Positions 50,144-56,548 of a DNA stretch of 64,000 bases are shown here, piece by piece; the first letter of the stretch is position 1; each line of letters begins with the position of its first letter. Position numbers and translations under genes: made by a program. Source of the stretch: Pseudomonas sp. HOU2 (GTDB lineage Bacteria > Pseudomonadota > Gammaproteobacteria > Pseudomonadales > Pseudomonadaceae); contig NZ_CP160398.1 in the NCBI RefSeq assembly GCF_040729435.1, positions 3,596,001 to 3,660,000 on the forward strand, in the 5' to 3' direction. Below the pieces are notes generated by a model. The model was not told the origin of the DNA. It did not search any database and saw only the letters and a list, made by a program, of their open reading frames with translations.

Positions 50144-50820
50144 AGGCCCCTCCGCTGGCTGAGCCGCAATGGCCGAAGGCCTACCGGATCGTCAACAGCA
50201 GCTTCCCGCCGATTTCGCTGTTCGAAGACGTGCTCGACCCCGAAGACCTGGAAATCGCCTACGCGCTGGAGGCGCTGACCAACGATCGCCTGATCGAACA
50301 GGCCGGTTTCCTCGCCCGCGTGCGCCCCGAAGACCGACTCTCCGGCCCTGGTTCAACCCCGGTGATGGCGGCGTTTACCCACATCGGCAAAAGCAGTCGC
50401 TTCACCGATGGCACCTTCGGCGTCTACTACGCCGCCAGCAGCCAGGCCGCGGCCATCGCCGAAACCTGCTATCACCAGGAGCGTTTCCTCGCGGCCACCA
50501 ACGAGGCGGATCTTGAGTTGACCATGCGTACTTACGTCAATCGCGTGCTGCAACCGTTGCATGATGTGCGTCACGGCTTTCCCGACTTGCATCAACCCGA
50601 TCCAGACGCCTACGGTCCTTCCCAGACGTTTGCCCGACAACTGCGTGAGTTTCAATCCTGGGGCTTGCTGTACAACAGCGTCCGTTTGCCGGGCCACGAA
50701 TGTGTTGCCGCATTCAGGCCCCCGGCAGTGTCGATTCCAAAGCAGGGCAAGCATTTGCGGTATGTGTGGAGTGCGAGCCAGCGCAGGATTTCGTTTGTGT
50801 TCGAGATCAGCCAGGTTTGA
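50140..50820 (+). CDS. RES-domain toxin (NAD-degrading family)
   Basis: The 226-residue product carries a RES domain: YRIVNSSFPPISLFED with the first conserved Arg, then RLSGPGSTPVMAAFTHIG, SRFTDGTFGVYYAASSQAAA with Arg and the Glu in IAETCYHQERF, and a terminal SVRLPGHECVAAFRPPAV with a conserved Ser. RES toxins deplete cellular NAD+. The start is a TTG (reading MKAPPLAEPQWP) within the antitoxin stop region; a longer open frame upstream runs through the antitoxin gene in another frame and is not real. A terminator follows. Confidence 0.87.
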   Translation: MKAPPLAEPQWPKAYRIVNSSFPPISLFEDVLDPEDLEIAYALEALTNDRLIEQAGFLARVRPEDRLSGPGSTPVMAAFTHIGKSSRFTDGTFGVYYAASSQAAAIAETCYHQERFLAATNEADLELTMRTYVNRVLQPLHDVRHGFPDLHQPDPDAYGPSQTFARQLREFQSWGLLYNSVRLPGHECVAAFRPPAVSIPKQGKHLRYVWSASQRRISFVFEISQV

Positions 50821-50824
50821 AACG

Positions 50825-50858
50825 CAAAAAGCCCTCGCAGTACCGCGAGGGCTTTTTA
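50825..50858. terminator. Bidirectional Rho-independent terminator
   Basis: AAAAAGCCCTCGC and GCGAGGGCTTTTT pair around AGTACC; T-runs on both strands allow it to end the RES operon from the left and the small DUF3077-like gene from the right. Confidence 0.9.
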
Positions 50859-50871
50859 TTGGCGATTTACG

Positions 50872-51129
50872 TCAATGGCTTGCTGTTGGCGCATTCAGCA
50901 CTTTCACCACATCGTCGATCAGCGCCTTGCTTAAATCCTGCAAATACCGGGGGGCATAAGCGTGAAGGTCAGGATCGCGAGAAACTGTAGAGTCGGCGGT
51001 CAGCAGCTTGGAGATGTGAAGCAAGTGCGAGGCGTGCGAGAGGGCGGCGATGACTGGAACGCCACGATTGGTGCGGAACAGCGCTTGATTGGCCTGGAAG
51101 GAAAAGTGCGTAAGGCCTGGGGTTTTCAA
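50872..51129 (-). CDS. DUF3077-like small protein
   Basis: The 85-residue product resembles the small DUF3077 proteins common in Pseudomonas: SFQANQALFRTNRGVPVIAA, then ALSHASHLLHISKLLTADS and a C-terminal helix YLQDLSKALIDDVVKVLNA. The function is unknown. The start is a TTG, and a 29-codon frame with a strong ribosome site ends just upstream (51144-51233), so translation may be coupled to it. An alternative is that a frameshift has separated the true N terminus. It is convergent with the RES toxin gene. Confidence 0.65.
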   Translation of the reverse strand: MKTPGLTHFSFQANQALFRTNRGVPVIAALSHASHLLHISKLLTADSTVSRDPDLHAYAPRYLQDLSKALIDDVVKVLNAPTASH

Positions 51130-51143
51130 ATCGAGGTAGTCGG

Positions 51144-51233
51144 TCAGTTCGCTTCACCTGCCCTACGTAAGGCGTGGCGTGAGGTGACCGGTGTGGCAGA
51201 GCGGCGGATTACGGATGGATCGATGGCATTCAT
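51144..51233 (-). CDS. Possible 29-residue leader peptide ahead of the DUF3077-like gene
   Basis: AGGGAG lies 7 nt before an ATG that opens 29 codons (MNAIDPSVIRRSATPVTSRH, then ALRRAGEAN) and stops 15 bases before the TTG of the next gene. The product is basic. It could be a leader peptide, or the true N-terminal part of the downstream gene separated by a frameshift. Confidence 0.4.
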   Translation of the reverse strand: MNAIDPSVIRRSATPVTSRHALRRAGEAN

Positions 51234-51540
51234 TTGTGAACTCCCTGTATCAAATGAGAGCTGCCATTTTCGTTCTCAGGCGAAAGGGTGGCAGCTATGC
51301 GCAGGCTGAGAAACCGGAGATACAGGAACCCGGCAGACACGAAGGTCTCCCACGCACAGTCGCCATTACACGTGAATGCGGACACAAAAAAGCGCCGGCA
51401 ATCGTGATTTTGGGCGCTGGTGCGCCTGTATCTTACGCGGGTTCTCAGGCCCGGTCGCTGAATTGGCAGCGACGGGTTTGACGGTAGCTTGCGAAGGACG
51501 GATGCGCAATCGTGGCCGGGTGGTGGCCGTTGCCATCTCT
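51234..51540. other. Region with no confident gene, long open frames on both strands
   Basis: About 300 bases between the leader peptide and the hicA operator. Both strands show open frames (plus: 51191-51481; minus: 51230-51574), with segments such as TRECGHKKAPAIVILGAGAP on plus and RLPALFCVRIHV on the minus, that recall the poorly defined phage Ash/Icd-like translations. None has a good ribosome site. A structured RNA or a remnant is as likely as a protein. Confidence 0.35.
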
Positions 51541-51545
51541 GTGTA

Positions 51546-51585
51546 GTGCAACACTTATGTTGCGCGCGCAGCAAATATGTTGCAC
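51546..51585. promoter_or_regulatory. Nested inverted repeats, likely HicB operator
   Basis: The 40-base element starts GTGCAACA and ends TGTTGCAC, a perfect 8-base outer dyad. Inside are two smaller palindromes, GCAACACTTATGTTGC and GCAAATATGTTGC. It lies 32 bases upstream of hicA. HicB proteins with a DNA-binding C terminus bind such paired palindromes to repress the operon. Confidence 0.6.
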
Positions 51586-51616
51586 ATTCGCTTTACCGAA
51601 ACGGCGAGTGATGCAC

Positions 51617-51799
51617 ATGAAGTACAGCGAGTTTCGGCGATGGTTGAAAGCCCAAGGCGTTGAGTTTCAAACCGGCAAGGGCAGTCACTTCAAGGTTTCC
51701 TTGAATGGCAAATCAACTGTGTTTCCCGACCATGGAGCCAAGGAAATGGGCGAAGGGTTGAGAAAATCGATAATCAAACAGCTGGGCCTCAGGGATTGA
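51617..51799 (+). CDS. hicA: HicA-family mRNA interferase toxin
   Basis: The 60-residue product is a standard HicA: a double-stranded-RNA-binding-like fold with the catalytic histidine in TGKGSHFKVSLNGKSTVFPD (about residues 19-38) and GLRKSIIKQLGL at the C terminus. It cleaves mRNA when free of HicB. I start at MKYSEFRRW, with GAG 8 nt upstream; an ATG two codons earlier is too close to that site. Toxin-first order is usual for hicAB. Confidence 0.92.
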   Translation: MKYSEFRRWLKAQGVEFQTGKGSHFKVSLNGKSTVFPDHGAKEMGEGLRKSIIKQLGLRD

Positions 51800-51830
51800 G
51801 GCTCAGCTGTACCCCATGAGAGGAATCGTG

Positions 51831-52256
51831 ATGTTCGAATATGCGTTGGAAGTTCACGAAGAGCCTGACAGTGTCTGGTTGTCCTGCGCAGAAATTCCTG
51901 AGATGCACGCCGCTGGCGACACCCTCGAGCAAGCGTTGGACACCGCCATTGATGCAATCGAGACGGCGCTCTCAATATACGTTGATGATCGCCGGTTGAT
52001 TCCGACCGGGCAGGCAGGAGAACAGGCAAGTGACGTTGTATTGCGTCTGCCTGCGCTGACTGCAGCAAAGGTTGCTCTGTGGAATACACTTTTGGAATCA
52101 GGTTTAAGCAAGGCCGAGTTGGCACGTCGTCTCGGCGTACAACGGCCCCAGGTCGATCGCCTGGTAGATTTCCTGCATCACTCCAAAATCGAGAATGTTG
52201 AGCGTGCGTTGCAGCAACTTGGAAGGCGGATTTCGCTTTCGGTTCAAGCGGCATAA
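51831..52256 (+). CDS. hicB: HicB-family antitoxin
   Basis: The 141-residue product has the N-terminal RNase H-like HicB domain (MFEYALEVHEEPDSVWLSCA, then EIPEMHAAGDTLEQALDTAI) that binds HicA and a C-terminal HTH (GLSKAELARRLGVQRPQVDR, about residues 96-115) that binds the operator. GAGGA precedes the ATG with good spacing, and the gap to hicA is 31 nt. The presence of an HTH, rather than a ribbon-helix-helix, places it in the subgroup that recognises longer palindromes, consistent with the element at 51546. Confidence 0.9.
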   Translation: MFEYALEVHEEPDSVWLSCAEIPEMHAAGDTLEQALDTAIDAIETALSIYVDDRRLIPTGQAGEQASDVVLRLPALTAAKVALWNTLLESGLSKAELARRLGVQRPQVDRLVDFLHHSKIENVERALQQLGRRISLSVQAA

Positions 52257-52310
52257 GTTCAGCAAGCGAGCGTTGGAGAAAATAGCTGAAGGCGAAGAAA
52301 AGGCCTGGCA

Positions 52311-52487
52311 AATGAACTAGGGCGATTTCAGACGGACTTGATGGAATCTGTACGTCAGATGAAGTCTGGAAAGGCCTCGCGCGTAACGCTGCTGCCGCTC
52401 TCGGCGGCCACTGAAGAGCAAAGGAAGGCCGGGGTTTCTCAAAGCGTTTTCGCCAACCTAAGCTCCGTGGTGACACGAGCAAAATAA
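52311..52487 (+). pseudogene. Remnant of an HTH antitoxin
   Basis: The frame reads NELGRFQTDLMESVRQMKSG, KASRVTLLPLSAATEEQRKA, GVSQSVFANLSSVVTRAK. The middle part is very close to small HTH antitoxins of the HigA/NadS-like class (VRQMKxGKAxRVT... then GLSQSQFAxLLG...), but the sequence departs after the first helices of the HTH and stops. There is no start codon in the right place other than the internal ATG at 52341. It appears to be a truncated antitoxin whose toxin has been lost. Confidence 0.55.
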
Positions 52488-52503
52488 GGTGGGGAAAAAT
52501 AGA

Positions 52504-52539
52504 GTCAGACCACAGTCTCAGCTGAAAACGTGGTCTGAC
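52504..52539. terminator. Strong inverted repeat (GTCAGACCAC/GTGGTCTGAC)
   Basis: A perfect 10-base stem around AGTCTCAGCTGAAAAC, with A-rich sequence before and CTTATTT after. It lies between the antitoxin remnant and the end of the convergent membrane-protein gene and could terminate in both directions. The remaining sequence to 52625 contains nothing recognisable. Confidence 0.6.
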
Positions 52540-52625
52540 CCTTATTTCACCTACGGGATGGCATTTCTAGGCCCACGCAAACAATCCAAATCAGCGCTGC
52601 TTAGAGCTCTGCTTACCTAATGAAC

Positions 52626-53435
52626 TTACTCAAGCGCTTCCAAGTGGAGACTCTTTGGGTAACGACGTCTAGCCGAGAAGGTATTGACCGCCCAGACGCC
52701 AAACACAGCACCCATAACGCCACTGAAGCCAACGTAGGCCGACTCGTTCTTTGCTATGTCAACAAGGAGTTCCGGCCGAGGGAGATAGACTGCGGCCGCG
52801 AACCCGGCGCAGGCCAAGACTGGGGGAGAAAACACAACTGCAGCGACAATAGACAGCGCCCCGCTTCGCTTTTTCTTTTGCGGTTTAGGGCGGGTGAACT
52901 GCCCCAGATTTCGGAGCCCCTTTGGAAGCCCTCGCAGTGTGCCTTTAGCAGATGGACTACGATTGGTACTGGTGTGAAGGATTTCCACCACCGCCCCATC
53001 ACTCGCATCTAAGAAGTCGAAAGTGAACACCGCTTCATTTGACTCTTGGCCTGGCATTGACACAACGCGAAACTCATTGACTTCTCTACTCACCTTCAAG
53101 ACAGAGGTAGACAAAATCTTTCCGTCCCTCCCGACATGAAATCGAAGTGGGTCTTTTTCGACTATGTCGGAACCTGAAACGGTGTTTTCACCGTTATTCC
53201 AAATGATGATGATGGATTTGGTCAGGCGAGGAACGCTAATTCCTTCGTATTGAACGTCAATCCCTGCTGGCAAGGCATCGGACGCACTACCTAATAAATG
53301 CTCACCCAGGTGGACATACCCCACCCTGGTGCGTTGGCGACTCTTTAAATAAGCAATGATCGCGATGACGACACCCACGAAGAGGCCGACCCGCCCTTGG
53401 TCCAAGAAATTCAACGCGGTGTCAATCGACGACAT
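52626..53435 (-). CDS. Predicted membrane protein of unknown function
   Basis: The 269-residue product has one hydrophobic segment near the N terminus (VGLFVGVVIAIIAYL, about residues 16-30), a soluble beta-rich middle (ISVPRLTKSIIIIWNNGENT, DPLRFHVGRDG, NEAVFTFDFLDASDGAVVEI), a basic linker PKPQKKKRSG and two C-terminal hydrophobic segments (ALSIVAAVVFSPPVLACAGF; YVGFSGVMGAVFGVWAV). I do not recognise the family. AGGGA lies 7 nt before the ATG; a TTG two codons earlier is less likely. It is just downstream of the tRNA terminator, so it belongs to the chromosome side of the prophage junction. Confidence 0.65.
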   Translation of the reverse strand: MSSIDTALNFLDQGRVGLFVGVVIAIIAYLKSRQRTRVGYVHLGEHLLGSASDALPAGIDVQYEGISVPRLTKSIIIIWNNGENTVSGSDIVEKDPLRFHVGRDGKILSTSVLKVSREVNEFRVVSMPGQESNEAVFTFDFLDASDGAVVEILHTSTNRSPSAKGTLRGLPKGLRNLGQFTRPKPQKKKRSGALSIVAAVVFSPPVLACAGFAAAVYLPRPELLVDIAKNESAYVGFSGVMGAVFGVWAVNTFSARRRYPKSLHLEALE

Positions 53436-53507
53436 GGCCAAATCCCTGCTGGTGATGGCGAGGTATTGCGTTCTTGTTACGTCGCTTATTACGTCTAGCA
53501 GACAAAC

Positions 53508-53534
53508 AAAAGCCCCGCATCGCTGCGAGGCTTT
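53508..53534 (-). terminator. Terminator behind the displaced tRNA-Thr 3' end
   Basis: On the minus strand AAAGCCTCGCAGCGATGCGG and GGCTTTTG form a hairpin followed by TTTGTTTG. This is the natural terminator of the tRNA gene, now separated from it by the prophage. Confidence 0.8.
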
Positions 53535-53542
53535 GTTTTGTA

Positions 53543-53587
53543 TGGTGCCGGCACCAGGAGTCGAACCCGGGACCTACTGATTACAAG
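53543..53587 (-). other. Prophage attachment site: 45-nt 3' fragment of tRNA-Thr (TGT)
   Basis: On the minus strand CTTGTAATCAGTAGGTCCCG, GGTTCGACTCCTGGTGCCGG, CACCA is the 3' part of tRNA-Thr(TGT), from the anticodon loop through the T-arm to the encoded CCA. The 5' half is missing: upstream stands AGCACCCTC, which is not tRNA. A tyrosine integrase gene follows. This is the displaced end at the left junction; the complete tRNA should be regenerated at the right junction beyond the window. Confidence 0.85.
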
Positions 53588-53717
53588 GAGGGTGCTTTAA
53601 ACATAAAAATCAATGGGTTAGCTTGATTCGTGTTACGTGCGTACTGCCCTAAAGCTGTGCGTTTTTGACGCTGCGCTAACTTTTGTTACGTGGGTGGAAA
53701 CCCTCACCGTATTGCCT

Positions 53718-54470
53718 CTAGAGACATTCCAGCTTCTTGATGATCCGCAGCATAAGTGACGTAGTGGCTATGTGCTGCGCTTCGGTTGTTGCCCCTTGGA
53801 TATAGTGCACTCTATCTCGCAGGCGAGTAAGCAACTGGAGGTAGAAGGCACGCTTTTCACCAAGGCTGCCTTCTAAATTTTCCGATATTTCCTTGAAGGT
53901 CGATTCGGCTTGCTCGAGTTGCTCTTCGAATTCGCCATGGAACCCGATGATCAGTTCGTAACCGGTTAACTGTGCTTGCCCGACTCCGGTCTTGGTACGC
54001 CCGGTCATAGAGTTTAGGGCAACCAGCACTGAATAGATGGACGTCCTTAGTTTGTCCTTAGGAGTTGCAGGCCACCTTTGTTCAAGTGAACCAAATCGTA
54101 GCGAACGGATGTGTCCGGCCACTCTCTGATCATCGAAACCCAATGGCTGCCATGTGTGTGCAAAGAGATTTCGGATTTTTCGAAGCTGCTCGAGATCATC
54201 AAATTGCTCTTTTCTGATTAGTCCCAGCGAGTAAGCAGCCTTGATACGGGAGGAGAAGTTCCCCAACGGTGCGTTGAAGCCATCGATTAGCTGTGCTGTT
54301 GTACTGGTGGGTAGCATGAAAGCTCTCAACAGTGAACCAAGCGCATCCTCTGCGAATGCTGCTAGTGAGAGAACTAATCCGCGTTCGTCCATTTCATCTA
54401 ACATTTTAGTCAGATCGTTTATGTCCCCAAAGACTTCGTCTTTAGGAACGGTATCGCTCTCATTTTCCAT
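53718..54470 (-). CDS. MltR-like protein carried between prophage attachment site and integrase
   Basis: The 250-residue product has an N-terminal half that resembles the mannitol operon repressor MltR family: MDERGLVLSLAAFAEDALGS (about residues 31-50), LLRAFMLPTSTTAQLIDGFN, NAPLGNFSSRIKAAYSLGLI, and LRKIRNLFAHTW (about residues 95-106). The C-terminal half is helical and includes FEEQLEQAESTFKEISENLE; it is not part of MltR proper. No DNA-binding motif is obvious, as in MltR itself. Position between att and int marks it as phage cargo (a moron), where defence or superinfection-exclusion genes are often found; its role is unproven. Confidence 0.7.
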   Translation of the reverse strand: MENESDTVPKDEVFGDINDLTKMLDEMDERGLVLSLAAFAEDALGSLLRAFMLPTSTTAQLIDGFNAPLGNFSSRIKAAYSLGLIRKEQFDDLEQLRKIRNLFAHTWQPLGFDDQRVAGHIRSLRFGSLEQRWPATPKDKLRTSIYSVLVALNSMTGRTKTGVGQAQLTGYELIIGFHGEFEEQLEQAESTFKEISENLEGSLGEKRAFYLQLLTRLRDRVHYIQGATTEAQHIATTSLMLRIIKKLECL

Positions 54471-54539
54471 GGCCTAATCCTTTCCAAGATTCCTAAACCG
54501 ATTTAGCGGAGCAGTGGGCGCAATCTGCCACTACTCCCG

Positions 54540-55688
54540 TTAATCCGCTGAGGGAGACACTGTTGGTACGCTTAGGTCATAGACATCCATCATTTTCGCG
54601 TCACGGTGACCACTGGCTTCTTGTTTATCCGCCCTAGTGCCAGCCGTGTCAGTGATGCCACGTCGCTTTAAATCGTGCAAGGCGAAGCGCTCCTCGGAGT
54701 CAATTTCTCCGTCTGTGATCGCAAGGGTAATGAATCTCTGCCACGCGGTGTCCAGACTTGTTTTAAGAAGTGGGCCACCGTGGCTGGCCACGATGATAAA
54801 GCGCTTTGAGGCCGCGATCGGGATAGGCGTTTTACGGCGCTCCCACACCCTCGCGCGCAATGCTTTCGCGCCTTCCCAAACGTTACGCAATCGGGGTGTC
54901 CAACGGACAATGTTGTCCCGACTGCCCTTGCGTCGATTGGTCAGTATCCCCTCCTGCAGCTCGTTCGCGTCCGTGAGCGTCACGACCTCGATGCCACGCA
55001 GGCGGCAAAGGTAGGCCAGCTCCATTACGCTGGCTAGATATTCGGGACAACCGCCGGGCTCGTTACGTGCCAGACGTCCACGCGCCGTTGCGCGATCGAT
55101 GAGTACGTCCATAACGTTCAACTGTGGCAACCGGCGTTGTTTACGTTCTATCGGCGCTTCGGTGCCCAAAGCAGGGTTCAACTCAAGGAAACCCCGATTG
55201 CGTCCCCACTGCAGCACGCGGCGCAGGTATCGCAGTGCGTGCGCCGCTTTTGAGGGTGTGCCCTCGTCTGCGATTCGATCGACAATGCGTTGCACCAGGG
55301 CGGCGGTGAACTTCTTCACGGCGAGATCGCCCAGCGGCTTGCCCAATTTGGTGGGGATGTTCAGCAGAACATCGCGGGAGTAGCAGTAGTCAGCGTGGGT
55401 TTTGGGAGCGAGCTTTTTGTAACGGTCGCTCAGGTGGAACTGTTCGCACACATAGCGGAGCGTTCCTCGATCGACGTTGGACGCCTCGTCCATGATTTGA
55501 TGAAGTTCTACCAGCGACATGTCTGCGGGCGCCACATTTTTGCGGCGCTGCTTTCCGGTCTCGTCCCGATGAAGGGTATACCAGACACCACTGCCGCGAT
55601 GGTCGAAATAAACGGCCGCCGGGAGGGCGGCCTGATCGACATGGGCAGGGATATGGGGGTTGTGCTTACGCTTCCTCGCTCGCCTCAT
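54540..55688 (-). CDS. int: Tyrosine-type site-specific integrase
   Basis: This recombinase integrates and excises the prophage at tRNA-Thr. The 382-residue product has an N-terminal arm/core-binding region (DYCYSRDVLLNIPTKLGKPL) and a catalytic domain with the first Arg in AYLCRLRGIEVVTLT (about residue 230), HDLKRRGITDTAG as the H-x-x-R box (with Lys-Arg in place of Leu-Arg), GHRDAKMMDVYDL with His and the nucleophilic Tyr near the C terminus. It overlaps the DUF4224 gene by 4 nt. The distance of about 950 bases to the att site is filled by the MltR-like gene. Confidence 0.93.
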   Translation of the reverse strand: MRRARKRKHNPHIPAHVDQAALPAAVYFDHRGSGVWYTLHRDETGKQRRKNVAPADMSLVELHQIMDEASNVDRGTLRYVCEQFHLSDRYKKLAPKTHADYCYSRDVLLNIPTKLGKPLGDLAVKKFTAALVQRIVDRIADEGTPSKAAHALRYLRRVLQWGRNRGFLELNPALGTEAPIERKQRRLPQLNVMDVLIDRATARGRLARNEPGGCPEYLASVMELAYLCRLRGIEVVTLTDANELQEGILTNRRKGSRDNIVRWTPRLRNVWEGAKALRARVWERRKTPIPIAASKRFIIVASHGGPLLKTSLDTAWQRFITLAITDGEIDSEERFALHDLKRRGITDTAGTRADKQEASGHRDAKMMDVYDLSVPTVSPSAD

Positions 55689-55897
55689 AATATGTCGGTG
55701 TCGTACCTTTCAGAGCTGGCCGACGCGACGCCGCCGGCGTTATTAATCAGGTCAAGCGTTGTCCACGGGCCAGTTCGGCCACGGAACAAGCGCACACCCT
55801 GGGCGATCAGCGAGCGCTCAACATCGGATCGACGCTGATAACCGGTGATGTGCTGCAGGTCTTGAAAGGTCAAAACACCTGATGTTGCTCGGCTCAC
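55685..55897 (-). CDS. DUF4224-family phage protein (excisionase-like position)
   Basis: The 70-residue product begins MSRATSGVLTFQDLQHITGY and has QRRSDVERSLIAQGVRLFRG and WTTLDLINNAGG, a pattern of the short DUF4224 proteins that precede integrase genes in many phages. The LTFQDLQHITGYQRRSDVER segment looks like a winged-helix N terminus. It overlaps int (ATGA), so the two are cotranslated. By position it could be the directionality factor, but that is inference. Confidence 0.78.
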   Translation of the reverse strand: MSRATSGVLTFQDLQHITGYQRRSDVERSLIAQGVRLFRGRTGPWTTLDLINNAGGVASASSERYDTDIL

Positions 55898-56017
55898 GGT
55901 ACAACCCTCGAACCTGTGTGTTCCCGTGCCTGATGACAGACCAGTGTAGAGGCGGGTTCTGCTGAAAGCGTAGTAGAAACCACTGTGTTTGATTCTGGTG
56001 CAGGTTGCTCACGGCGT

Positions 56018-56230
56018 TTAAACATAACGGCGTTCCTTTGCTTTTCTAATTGCAGCCTTTTCGGCCATTACAGCGGCCCATTCCTCGGTCTTTCGATGTT
56101 GGCGAATACGGCTGCATTTTTGATGTTTTCGGGTCGATCTAGCCTTGCCGCAGATGTCGCAGATGCTTGGCAGATCCAATCGCTTGCTGGCCATCGCCGG
56201 CCGCTCCCGAATGGTTTTGCCATCGTTCAT
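56018..56230 (-). CDS. Small phage zinc-finger-like protein
   Basis: The 70-residue product carries two cysteines in ICDICGKARSTRKHQKC, with a third Cys and His that could ligate zinc, followed by a basic helix (RKTEEWAAVMAEKAAIRKAK). I do not recognise a named family. The ATG overlaps the stop of the upstream gene (ATGA). It belongs to the leftward early operon. Confidence 0.65.
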   Translation of the reverse strand: MNDGKTIRERPAMASKRLDLPSICDICGKARSTRKHQKCSRIRQHRKTEEWAAVMAEKAAIRKAKERRYV

Positions 56231-56490
56231 AAAATCGCCCTCGGCGATGCATGGCTGGCCAGAAGTTGGGCGACTATGGCCGCTTCGGCCGCATCAATAT
56301 CGCCCTGCTGTTTGGCGAAGGTGGCCAAACACTCAAGCCGGATCCGCGCTTCGTCCGTTTTGGTTATCTGGTAATCAAACAACGCTGTGCCGACTATCCG
56401 AATCGCCATTAAGTGCCGGGCGGACTGAGTGTCGACTTCGCCCTGTGTGTTAGCCTTTGAATCGCTGCCGCTGTAGTGCTGTGCCTTCAT
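56227..56490 (-). CDS. Small phage protein of unknown function
   Basis: The 87-residue product starts MKAQHYSGSDSKANTQGEVD and has a helical C terminus (ARIRLECLATFAKQQGDIDA, AEAAIVAQLLASHASPRAIL). No motif is recognised. I use the internal ATG because the longer frame covers the gap behind the replication gene; a ribosome site GAGGGCAAC-like precedes it. It is coupled to the next gene by ATGA. Confidence 0.6.
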   Translation of the reverse strand: MKAQHYSGSDSKANTQGEVDTQSARHLMAIRIVGTALFDYQITKTDEARIRLECLATFAKQQGDIDAAEAAIVAQLLASHASPRAIL

Positions 56491-56548
56491 CGTGTTGCCC
56501 TCAGTGGTGGTCGGTGTCGGGGGGCTGCAACCCCCCGACACCACCTCG

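Noticed and set aside
53543..53596. Complete tRNA gene at the prophage junction
   Set aside because: Only the 3' half (anticodon loop to CCA) matches tRNA-Thr; the D-arm and 5' acceptor strand are absent.
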